In this document: piece after piece, positions 1 to 6,489 of the stretch
Numbering within the stretch: position 1 is the first letter of the stretch
Layout of the letters: every line of letters starts with the position of its first letter
NCBI GenBank assembly: GCA_002313925.1
Contig: DCAZ01000004.1
Location: forward strand, 1-11,341
Length of the DNA stretch: 11,341 nucleotides
Direction of reading: 5' to 3'
DNA from: Gemmatimonadales bacterium UBA1120
GTDB lineage: Bacteria > Gemmatimonadota > Gemmatimonadetes > Longimicrobiales > Gaopeijiaceae
Made by a program: the position numbers and the translations under genes
The notes under the pieces: generated by a model
What the model was told of the DNA's origin: nothing
Database searches by the model: none
The model's input: the letters and a program-made list of their open reading frames with translations, nothing else

Positions 1-1
1 G

Positions 2-52
2 TCAGAAGAGGACGAGGCTGCTGAGCCTGAGACGGAGGTTGCAGAGGACTAG
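2..52 (+). CDS. C-terminal tail of an unidentified upstream protein (partial)
   Basis: An open frame enters from the left edge and ends with TAG at 50-52. The 16 visible residues are SEEDEAAEPETEVAED, a strongly acidic, disordered-looking tail. Such tails occur on several large cytoplasmic proteins, DNA gyrase subunit A among them, but nothing here identifies the protein. The next gene starts 61 bases later on the same strand. That the frame is coding is inferred from its composition and from the sensible stop before the next gene. Confidence 0.5.
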   Translation, partial: SEEDEAAEPETEVAED

Positions 53-113
53 CGATGGGGTGTTTGCAGCAACAGAAGTGTAGGATCTTGTTCCCGCTTT
101 CTGCTGCGTTCGT

Positions 114-1469
114 ATGACTGGGCGATTTCGGTTAGAGAAAATTCTGATAACGTCGATCGGGCTAGCTCTCACTATCGCAATCTCCAGTGGTTGCCATCTG
201 GCAGGCACCCCCGGTGGGCTTTCGGTCAATCATCCTGCTGAAAATCAGGCTATTTCCGGTGGGAACGAGGTAGGAGGGTCTGGGCGTTTGGGAGAAATGC
301 GAAAGCAAGATATCCCAACTGAAGACTCCATAGTCGCAGAGGAAGCACTACAAGATACTTCTCAGGATGAGCTGATAATCCTTGAGCTTGCGATGCTACT
401 TCCTTTTGGGGGACCACCAGGACTTGCCGAATTTGCCCAACTGATAGCCGAAGGGGTTGAAGTCGCAGCAGTGGAAATGAGTGAAGCCCTATTAGACGTG
501 CGAATCACCTCAGTGGATGATCAGGGTGACCCGGCGCTCACTCGAGTCCTAGTTAGGGAACTTGAGGATTCAAGTATTCAAGGAGTGATAGGATTTCTAG
601 AAGATACTTCTCTTGAGATTGCCGGAAGTGCGCGTCAGATAGGGGTCCCGCTTGTTTCACCCACTGCCCGAAGTGCCTCCCGTGCAGGGGAGGGGGTTTA
701 TTCTCTGGAAGGTCCAGATCCGGTAGCTGCTGCGGAGATGGCCAGGTACGCGTCTGAATATGGGTACACGCGGATTGCAATATTGCACTCGCAAAGCTCG
801 GAATCAGTTCAAGAGGCCGATGCATTCGTGGAGATGTCGCGAAGCCTAGGCCTGCCAATTATTGGCCGTTACGCATATCAGGTAGGAGCAACTTTCTTTG
901 GTGAAGAAATCATAGAGGCCCAGAATACTTTGAGGGCTGCGGAGATTGCAGCACTCGGTCTCGAGGAAGACGACACTCTGCATGTAGAGATGCTTGAGCC
1001 TGTCGCACTCTTTTTACCCATCCCCCCAGAGGATGTGGAGTTCATCGCACCCCAGATAGTTCACTACGGATTGGACACACTAGCCATTGATATACTTGGG
1101 ACATCTGGATGGACTGACCCTCGGGTACTGGAGACAGTAGACCTTCGTCACACCACAGGAGTGGTTGCTACTTCCTTTGTGGGTCGTACGGAAGATAGAA
1201 ATACGTCTATACAATTCCGGGAAGCATACGAAAGGCATTTCCAGAGAAGTCTCATCAGTGGAGTTCCTGCTCTCGGTTATGATACTGTACTTCTACTTAT
1301 CGAAGGTCTGAAGGGGGGGGCTGAATCTCCAGAAGAAATTAGAATAGCAATCGAAGGGTTACATGAAATTGAGGGTGCAGCTGGTATTTACTCACTTGTG
1401 GATGGGCGAATTCTCCGGCGTACCGAAGTAGTTTATATCGATGAAGGCATTCTTCTACCTATCGGCTGA
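114..1469 (+). CDS. Lipoprotein with type 1 periplasmic-binding fold (LivK/LpoA-like)
   Basis: A predicted exported lipoprotein of 451 residues. Residues 1-26 form a signal peptide (Arg4, Arg6, Lys9, then hydrophobic ILITSIGLALTIAI) ending in SSG-Cys27, a permissive lipobox with Ser rather than Leu at -3. Residues 28-86 are a low-complexity, partly acidic linker. From about residue 87 (LIILELAMLLPF) to the end it reads as a two-lobed periplasmic-binding fold of the branched-chain amino-acid receptor type. Segments such as APQIVHYGLDTL, ILGTSGWTDP and VPALGYDTVLLLIEGL recall LivK and the LpoA-type penicillin-binding-protein activators. There is no transporter permease or ATPase beside it, which argues against a simple uptake receptor and leaves an envelope or cell-wall role possible. 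The ligand is unknown. ATG 114 is the only good start: a stop lies in frame at 81-83. No Shine-Dalgarno is visible. It contains a G8 run near the 3' end. Confidence 0.85.
   Translation: MTGRFRLEKILITSIGLALTIAISSGCHLAGTPGGLSVNHPAENQAISGGNEVGGSGRLGEMRKQDIPTEDSIVAEEALQDTSQDELIILELAMLLPFGGPPGLAEFAQLIAEGVEVAAVEMSEALLDVRITSVDDQGDPALTRVLVRELEDSSIQGVIGFLEDTSLEIAGSARQIGVPLVSPTARSASRAGEGVYSLEGPDPVAAAEMARYASEYGYTRIAILHSQSSESVQEADAFVEMSRSLGLPIIGRYAYQVGATFFGEEIIEAQNTLRAAEIAALGLEEDDTLHVEMLEPVALFLPIPPEDVEFIAPQIVHYGLDTLAIDILGTSGWTDPRVLETVDLRHTTGVVATSFVGRTEDRNTSIQFREAYERHFQRSLISGVPALGYDTVLLLIEGLKGGAESPEEIRIAIEGLHEIEGAAGIYSLVDGRILRRTEVVYIDEGILLPIG
1313..1320 (+). repeat. G8 homopolymer inside the lipoprotein gene
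   Basis: Eight consecutive G bases lie across codons 400-403 (Lys-Gly-Gly-Ala) of the lipoprotein gene. As given, the frame continues intact to the natural end. Reading it directly, one extra G would bring TGA (1322-1324) into frame at once. One G fewer would give eight more codons and then TAG. Either change would remove about the last 48 residues of the binding fold. The tract is clear; any role as a switch is inference. Confidence 0.55.
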
Positions 1470-1480
1470 AGCCTAAGGGT

Positions 1481-3034
1481 ATGATGTCAATACATGAGAA
1501 ACTTGAAAGGCTAGAGGAACTGCGACGCAGATCTGAAGAAGGGGGTGGAGAAGAACGTCTCTCTGCCCAACATGGAAAGGGTAAGCTCTCTGCACGTGAA
1601 CGTCTGAATCTTCTACTAGATGAAGACTCGTTTATAGAATTAGATCGGTTTGTAACTCACCGATCTGTAGAATTCGGACTTGATCAGAAGAAGATTCTTG
1701 GGGATGGAGTCGTGACCGGTTACGGTACAATCCACGGGCGATTGGTATATGTGTTTAGCCAGGATTTTACAGTTTTTGGTGGCTCGCTGTCTGAAGCTCA
1801 TGCTGAGAAGATCGTGAAGATTCAAGACCTAGCTTTGCAGAACGGGGCCCCACTCATCGGATTAAATGATTCCGGAGGCGCACGTATACAAGAAGGTGTT
1901 GTAAGCCTCGGGGGATATGCTGACATCTTTCTAAGGAATACACTCGCCTCGGGAGTGATTCCCCAAATTAGTGTCGTCCTTGGCCCGTGCGCAGGTGGGG
2001 CGGTGTATTCACCTGCAATCACTGATTTCGTCTACATGGTTAAGGGGACCAGTTACATGTTTGTTACCGGTCCGAATGTCGTGAAGACCGTGATGCATGA
2101 GGATGTTGACATGGAAGGTTTGGGTGGAGCTGAAGTGCATGCTTCAGTATCTGGAGTTGCACACTTTGCATGCGAGAGTGAGCCTGAATGCCTAGCATCG
2201 GTGCGTGAATTGATGGGTTATCTGCCTCAAAACAATACCGAGTTACCACCGGTCCTAGAGTCTTCTGATTCCCTTAACCGCAGAGACGACAAGCTCTTAG
2301 CAATAGTACCTGACAACCCCAATCAACCATACGATATGCGGGAAGTCATCAAGTGTGTGGTCGACGAGGGTCACTTATATGAGATCCATGCTCAATTCGC
2401 TCAGAATATCATTGTAGGCTTTGCGCGCCTGGGTGGAAGGACTGTAGGTGTTGTGGCGAACCAGCCTGAATCTTCTGCAGGTGCACTTGATATTGATGCG
2501 TCGGACAAGGGTGCTCGATTCGTTCGGTTGTGTGACGCCTTTAATATCCCCTTGGTCGTTTTCGAGGATGTCCCTGGCTTCCTGCCCGGAATAGCCCAGG
2601 AACATGGAGGCATTATTCGTCATGGAGCCAAACTTCTATACGCCTTTGCAGAGGCAACCGTACCAAAAGTGACGGTCATTACTCGCAAGGCCTACGGTGG
2701 GGCTTACGATGTGATGAATTCCAAGCACATTCGTGGTGATATCAACCTAGCATGGCCTCAAGCTGAGATTGCCGTGATGGGCCCAAAGGGAGCGGTAGAG
2801 ATTCTGTTCCGGCGAGAATTGGACGAAGCTGAGGATTCAGAAGCTGCTGAAGCCGCACAAATTGAAGAGTATCGAGAAAAATTTGCCAATCCTTATATAG
2901 CCGCTGCCAGAGGCTATGTAGATGATGTGATAGACCCCCGGGAAACACGTGAGCGGCTGATTAGCGCCCTGGACATGTTACAGAACAAGCGTGACCAAAA
3001 TCCACCTAAAAAACACGGAAATATCCCATTATAG
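1481..3034 (+). CDS. pccB: Acyl-CoA (propionyl-CoA) carboxylase, carboxyltransferase beta subunit
   Basis: This subunit transfers carboxyl from carboxybiotin to an acyl-CoA, most likely propionyl-CoA, giving (S)-methylmalonyl-CoA in the cytoplasm. The 517-residue length fits PccB and the 12S transcarboxylase chain, with two crotonase-like halves. The first oxyanion-hole motif GGARIQEGV begins at Gly132; the second, AYGGAYDVMNSKH, contains Asp410. In Streptomyces coelicolor PccB the equivalent Asp422 favours propionyl-CoA, whereas Ile there favours acetyl-CoA. Other family marks are SQDFTVFGGSLSEAHAEKI, VVANQPESSAG and AWPQAEIAVMGPKGAVEIL. Two ATGs lie in tandem (1481 and 1484). A weak TAAGGG (1474-1479) sits closer to ideal spacing for the second, so the protein may be 516 residues. 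It begins 11 bases after the lipoprotein gene and is followed by the longest gap in the window. Biotin carboxylase and carrier subunits lie downstream. Confidence 0.93.
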   Translation: MMSIHEKLERLEELRRRSEEGGGEERLSAQHGKGKLSARERLNLLLDEDSFIELDRFVTHRSVEFGLDQKKILGDGVVTGYGTIHGRLVYVFSQDFTVFGGSLSEAHAEKIVKIQDLALQNGAPLIGLNDSGGARIQEGVVSLGGYADIFLRNTLASGVIPQISVVLGPCAGGAVYSPAITDFVYMVKGTSYMFVTGPNVVKTVMHEDVDMEGLGGAEVHASVSGVAHFACESEPECLASVRELMGYLPQNNTELPPVLESSDSLNRRDDKLLAIVPDNPNQPYDMREVIKCVVDEGHLYEIHAQFAQNIIVGFARLGGRTVGVVANQPESSAGALDIDASDKGARFVRLCDAFNIPLVVFEDVPGFLPGIAQEHGGIIRHGAKLLYAFAEATVPKVTVITRKAYGGAYDVMNSKHIRGDINLAWPQAEIAVMGPKGAVEILFRRELDEAEDSEAAEAAQIEEYREKFANPYIAAARGYVDDVIDPRETRERLISALDMLQNKRDQNPPKKHGNIPL

Positions 3035-3185
3035 CCTACCAGAGTGTTGAAGCAGTTTGGAGTGAGATAGAGTAAGTCGTAGCCCCGTCCTATTGAACTC
3101 ACACCTGATGACATTTCACTTGCAATTTTTGGTTTAAATGGCTTAAAACATTGAACTTCTATCTCTTTCTGATTCAATAAACTCC
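3035..3185. other. 151-base AT-rich gap, possible promoter region
   Basis: This is the only sizeable non-coding stretch in the window. Its right half is clearly AT-rich (for example AATTTTTGGTTTAAATGG). I see no strong hairpin followed by a T tract, so no terminator is called. TTGCAA (3120-3125) with TTAAAA (3143-3148) at 17-base spacing is a poor sigma-70-like match. An 8-base inverted match (GAGATAGA 3064-3071, TCTATCTC 3158-3165) is 86 bases apart and could be chance. A promoter for the downstream carboxylase-mutase genes is plausible from position and composition only. Confidence 0.35.
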
Positions 3186-4685
3186 TTGATCCGCTCTCTT
3201 TTAGTAGCTAACCGCGGTGAAATCGCCGTGCGTATAATCAGGTCCGCTCAGGAACGTGGGATCCGCACTATAGCTGTGTACTCCGAACCTGATCGATTGG
3301 CACCACATGTCCTAGCTGCTGACGAGGCATACCACATCGGTCCAGCCCCCTCTTCAGAGAGTTATCTAAAGGCAGAGCGCCTCATTGAGGTGGCTAAGGT
3401 CGCCGGAGCAGATGCGATTCATCCTGGTTACGGGTTTCTTGCTGAGCGTTCTTCATTTGCAAAAGCGGTGGAAGATGGGGGGCTAATATTCGTTGGGCCT
3501 TCGTCTGAGGTCATTGAGGTGATGGGTGATAAGATCCAGGCAAGACGCTACATGCAGAATGCCGGTATTCCTATAATTCCAGGGATTACTGAACCCCTAT
3601 CCACTGTTGAAGCGGCCTTAGAAGTCGCACAGGAAATCGGGTTTCCCGTGCTGGTTAAAGCCGCTGCTGGAGGGGGAGGGAAGGGGATGCGAACAGTGGA
3701 AAGGGCGGACCAATTTAATGCGGCCTTCGAGGCAGCCCAAAGAGAAGCATTTTTGGCTTTTGGAGACCGTACACTCTATCTAGAACGCGCGCTTAAGCGA
3801 CCTCGCCATATCGAAGTTCAAATACTCGGAGATATGCAGGGCTCAGTTGTTCACCTGGGAGAACGCGAATGTTCGATCCAGCGTCGACATCAGAAACTTG
3901 TTGAAGAAGCACCAGCTAACGCACTCTCCACAGCGGAGCGCGAATCCATAGGACGAACTGCAGTGCAAGCGGCAACAGCTATCGGATATACCGGGGCAGG
4001 GACTGTCGAGTTTCTATATGAAGACGGGAACTATTACTTCCTCGAAATGAATACTCGAATCCAAGTAGAACATCCGGTAACTGAGCTAGTAACTGGTCTG
4101 GACCTCGTGGACTGGCAAATTCGTATCGCTTCCGGAGAAGCACTCAACTTCACCCAAGAGGACGTGCGGATATCAGGGCATGCGATCGAGTGTAGAATCA
4201 CCGCAGAGGACCCGCAAATTGGATTTCTTCCTTCCACGGGAACCGTGACCCGCCTCGAGGTACCGACCGGAGCCGGAGTTCGTTGGGATGGAGGGATAAG
4301 AGAAGGCTATTACATCTCCGAGCACTATGACCCCTTGCTTGGGAAGCTGATAGTGCACGCGAGCACGCGAACTGCTGCGATACAACGCATGGCCAGAGCC
4401 CTTGATGAACTTCTATTACTTGGGGTTGAAAATTGTGCATCATTTCAACGAAGAGTTATGGATGAACCAGATTTTGTAGAGGGGCGTCTTTCAATTCGAT
4501 ATTTAGAAGAACATCCGGAGTTGCTCAATGAAGCCCCAGTAGATCCAGAAGTAATTCGCTCGATTGCGATTGCTGGAGCGCTCCTTGAGGCAAAGGAAGG
4601 CCAACGGACCCGCTTATCTCGAACCACACCTAAAATGTCACGTTGGCAGTCAGAAGGGATATTACGGGAGCCCCCTAGAGGATGA
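3186..4685 (+). CDS. accC: Acyl-CoA (propionyl-CoA) carboxylase, biotin carboxylase subunit
   Basis: The ATP-dependent enzyme that carboxylates biotin on the carrier subunit using bicarbonate. The order is the N-terminal biotin carboxylase domain (LLVANRGEIAVRII), ATP-grasp domain (Lys116 in GDKIQAR; Lys158 followed by the Gly-rich loop AAAGGGGKGMR), RHIEVQILGD, the GERECSIQRRHQKLVEE segment, and the catalytic stretch Glu287-Met-Asn289-Thr-Arg291 in FLEMNTRIQVEHPVTELV, then GHAIECRITAEDP. Positions match E. coli AccC (K116, K159, E288, R292) within one residue. The family usually ends near 450 residues. Here about 50 more follow, ending KMSRWQSEGILREPPRG, which resembles the start of the BC-to-BCCP linker in fused PccA-type chains. 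The start is TTG: the conserved N-terminus begins exactly there, no ATG lies between it and the in-frame stop at 3144-3146, and no Shine-Dalgarno is visible. It overlaps the next gene by 4 bases. Confidence 0.93.
   Translation: MIRSLLVANRGEIAVRIIRSAQERGIRTIAVYSEPDRLAPHVLAADEAYHIGPAPSSESYLKAERLIEVAKVAGADAIHPGYGFLAERSSFAKAVEDGGLIFVGPSSEVIEVMGDKIQARRYMQNAGIPIIPGITEPLSTVEAALEVAQEIGFPVLVKAAAGGGGKGMRTVERADQFNAAFEAAQREAFLAFGDRTLYLERALKRPRHIEVQILGDMQGSVVHLGERECSIQRRHQKLVEEAPANALSTAERESIGRTAVQAATAIGYTGAGTVEFLYEDGNYYFLEMNTRIQVEHPVTELVTGLDLVDWQIRIASGEALNFTQEDVRISGHAIECRITAEDPQIGFLPSTGTVTRLEVPTGAGVRWDGGIREGYYISEHYDPLLGKLIVHASTRTAAIQRMARALDELLLLGVENCASFQRRVMDEPDFVEGRLSIRYLEEHPELLNEAPVDPEVIRSIAIAGALLEAKEGQRTRLSRTTPKMSRWQSEGILREPPRG
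4682..4685 (+). promoter_or_regulatory. ATGA stop/start overlap (translational coupling)
   Basis: The TGA stop of the biotin carboxylase (4683-4685) overlaps the ATG start of the RNA methyltransferase (4682-4684). A second in-frame ATG follows at 4685. AGAGG immediately precedes the first ATG, so the second start has somewhat better spacing. Termination-reinitiation coupling is the usual reading of this arrangement; coupling itself is inferred. Confidence 0.7.
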
Positions 4686-5971
4686 TGCTTAACGTACCTG
4701 CTAATGGACTCGCAGACGTCACAATCCGCAGTTTAGCCTCGGATGGATCAGGAGTAGGCGAGCTACCTGACGGACGTATCATCTTCATACCGCGTAGTGC
4801 GCCTGGAGACAAAACTCGTGTCAAAGTAACCGCACTAAAACGTCGATGGGCGAGGGGTCAGCTCGAGGAAATCTTGAGCCCTACTGAGGAACGAAGCAAT
4901 CCTCTTTGTTCACTTTATGACAAATGTGGCGGATGCTCTCTCCAGCACATCCCATACTCTGAACAATTGAAATGGAAGGGGAGGTTCGTGGTAGAAGCCC
5001 TGTCGAGGATTGGAGGGCTAGAAGTCGATAAGGTCCCGGTCACGGCCTCACCACATCTGTCACGGTACCGTAATAGGATGACGTTCACCCTTAGAAGACT
5101 TCGCGCTGGGAGAGTTGTGGCCGGCTTACATGGGCTCGATCGGCCTAGTCATGTCATTGATGTGAAGAGTGAGTGCATCCTACCTGAGCCAGAGATAACT
5201 TCTGCCTGGATATCTCTTAGAGACAACTGGGGAACCGGCGCCAGACGACTACCATTGGGAGGACGTCTACGGCTAACCCTCCGAAACTCGAAGTCAGGCA
5301 TAGATCTACTCATTGAGGGTGGAACGAGTGCCTGGAGTCCTGAAGCTTTGATGAAGCAGGTACCGTCGGTATCCACTGTTTGGCATGAACCCTCAGATAC
5401 GGGTGCTATAGAATTGGTCTATGGCAAAGTTCATGAAGACATATGGGTAGGGGAGAAACTCCTCTTAGTCGGCGATGTCTTCCTCCAGGTTAATCGCGCA
5501 GCTGCCCAGCTATTACAGGAGTACGTGATAGCAACATCTGGGTCACCAGATAGCGCAGTCGACGCATATTGTGGGGTCGGCTACTACGGCCGACAGCTCG
5601 CTAATTCAGGTGCCGCCGTTGTGGGGATTGATGTGAATGGAGCCGCCCTAACGTCTTCCTGTGAGAAGAGAAGCGCCAATTACCGTACAGTTCAGGGCGC
5701 AGTTGAAGAACACTTATCAAACTTTCTACCTGTAGACTTGTTGATTCTTAATCCTCCACGTAGCGGGCTGGAGAGCACAATTCCGCTTCAAATTCTAGAT
5801 GCCCCCCCAGAAACGATAATCTACATTAGTTGTGATCCAGCTACCCTTGCTCGTGACCTCAACCGACTAGGATCCGCCTATGCATTGATAGAACATCAAG
5901 CATTTGACCTTTTCCCTCAGACTGCGCACATCGAAACTGTCGTGGTTCTGAGACGATCCGAGAATCAATGA
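4682..5971 (+). CDS. rlmD: RlmD/RumA-type 5-methyluridine RNA methyltransferase (4Fe-4S)
   Basis: A SAM-dependent enzyme of the TrmA/RlmC/RlmD family that methylates C5 of a uridine in RNA. The order is a TRAM-like RNA-binding domain at about residues 5-65 (LASDGSGVGELPDGRIIFIP), then Fe-S cysteines Cys76-x5-Cys82-x2-Cys85 and a later Cys165 (E. coli RlmD uses C81, C87, C90, C162). Next comes a Rossmann methyltransferase domain with the SAM motif DAYCGVGYYGRQLA, LNPPRSGLE, nucleophile Cys384 in ISCDPATLARDL and general base Glu418 in AHIETVVVL. All catalytic elements are present at normal length (429 residues). The TRAM domain and cluster favour RlmD (23S U1939) over TrmA, but the exact site cannot be read from sequence, so the symbol is family-level. 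It sits between two carboxylase subunit genes with a 4-base overlap on each side, although no metabolic link is known. Confidence 0.88.
   Translation: MMLNVPANGLADVTIRSLASDGSGVGELPDGRIIFIPRSAPGDKTRVKVTALKRRWARGQLEEILSPTEERSNPLCSLYDKCGGCSLQHIPYSEQLKWKGRFVVEALSRIGGLEVDKVPVTASPHLSRYRNRMTFTLRRLRAGRVVAGLHGLDRPSHVIDVKSECILPEPEITSAWISLRDNWGTGARRLPLGGRLRLTLRNSKSGIDLLIEGGTSAWSPEALMKQVPSVSTVWHEPSDTGAIELVYGKVHEDIWVGEKLLLVGDVFLQVNRAAAQLLQEYVIATSGSPDSAVDAYCGVGYYGRQLANSGAAVVGIDVNGAALTSSCEKRSANYRTVQGAVEEHLSNFLPVDLLILNPPRSGLESTIPLQILDAPPETIIYISCDPATLARDLNRLGSAYALIEHQAFDLFPQTAHIETVVVLRRSENQ
5968..5971 (+). promoter_or_regulatory. ATGA stop/start overlap (translational coupling)
   Basis: The ATG of the biotin-carrier gene (5968-5970) overlaps the TGA stop of the RNA methyltransferase gene (5969-5971). 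There is no clear Shine-Dalgarno upstream, so reinitiation by ribosomes finishing the upstream gene is a likely source of translation. Confidence 0.65.
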
Positions 5972-6486
5972 TTTACGAAGTCAGAGTGGAAGACTCGACT
6001 TTTGAAATCGAGATTACTAGTGACCTAGTGAGGATTAATGGAGAATCGGTTCTTGTCGATTTGGCCACACTTGAGAAGACGAACGATTACAGCCTGATCC
6101 TAGATGGAATTTCCCAGCCAATCCACGCGATCAAACGGGGTAGGGGGGCGTGGGACATCCTATGCAACAAACGCAGGTTCTATGTGAATGTGCTTGATCG
6201 ACTCGGTAGGGCTATCAAAGCAGTGGAACTCCAAGAAAATGAAGTCCAGCACCCTGAAGCAGTCATTGCGCCAATGCCAGGTAGGATCGTCAGTGTAGAA
6301 GTTGAGGAGGGAGAGTCAGTTGAGGCAGGACAGGGGCTCGTAATCGTAGAAGCAATGAAGATGGAGAACGAGGTGAGGGCACAGGCAGGCGGATGTGTCC
6401 AGGTAATCCATGTAGCGAATGGAGATGCAGTAGAAAAGGGCAAGATCTTGATAGAGCTTGTGCCACTCGAAGAGGGAACGATCTGA
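5968..6486 (+). CDS. Biotin carboxyl carrier subunit of acyl-CoA carboxylase (BT-like + BCCP)
   Basis: This subunit carries the biotin that moves between the biotin carboxylase and carboxyltransferase active sites. Residues 1 to about 90 (MIYEVRVEDSTFEIEI, YSLILDGISQPIHAI, RRFYVNVLDRLGR) are beta-rich and resemble the BT linker domain of propionyl-CoA carboxylase alpha chains. Residues of about 95-170 form the biotinyl/lipoyl domain (APMPGRIVSVEVEEGESVEAG). Lys131 in EAMKMENEV is the expected biotinylation site for BirA. The lysine is about 41 residues from the end, close to the family norm. There is no Ala/Pro-rich linker of the AccB type, so it belongs with the acyl-CoA carboxylase class. 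The start codon overlaps the upstream stop, and the mutase begins 3 bases after its own stop. Confidence 0.9.
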   Translation: MIYEVRVEDSTFEIEITSDLVRINGESVLVDLATLEKTNDYSLILDGISQPIHAIKRGRGAWDILCNKRRFYVNVLDRLGRAIKAVELQENEVQHPEAVIAPMPGRIVSVEVEEGESVEAGQGLVIVEAMKMENEVRAQAGGCVQVIHVANGDAVEKGKILIELVPLEEGTI

Positions 6487-6489
6487 GTA

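Noticed and set aside
553..858. A 101-codon minus-strand open frame opposite the lipoprotein gene
   Set aside because: It is antisense to a coherent binding-fold protein and shows no motif of its own.
3120..3148. TTGCAA/TTAAAA as a defined sigma-70 promoter
   Set aside because: The -10 match is only about half and the region is AT-rich enough to give such matches by chance, so it is noted only within the gap entry.
3064..3165. Inverted 8-base match GAGATAGA/TCTATCTC and an imperfect GTGAG/CTCAC stem in the gap
   Set aside because: The arms are 86 and 31 bases apart with mismatches and no T tract, so neither makes a convincing terminator or riboswitch.
5802..5808. A C7 run in the RNA methyltransferase gene
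   Set aside because: It encodes Ala-Pro-Pro in frame in a cytoplasmic enzyme and is short; there is no reason to propose a switch.
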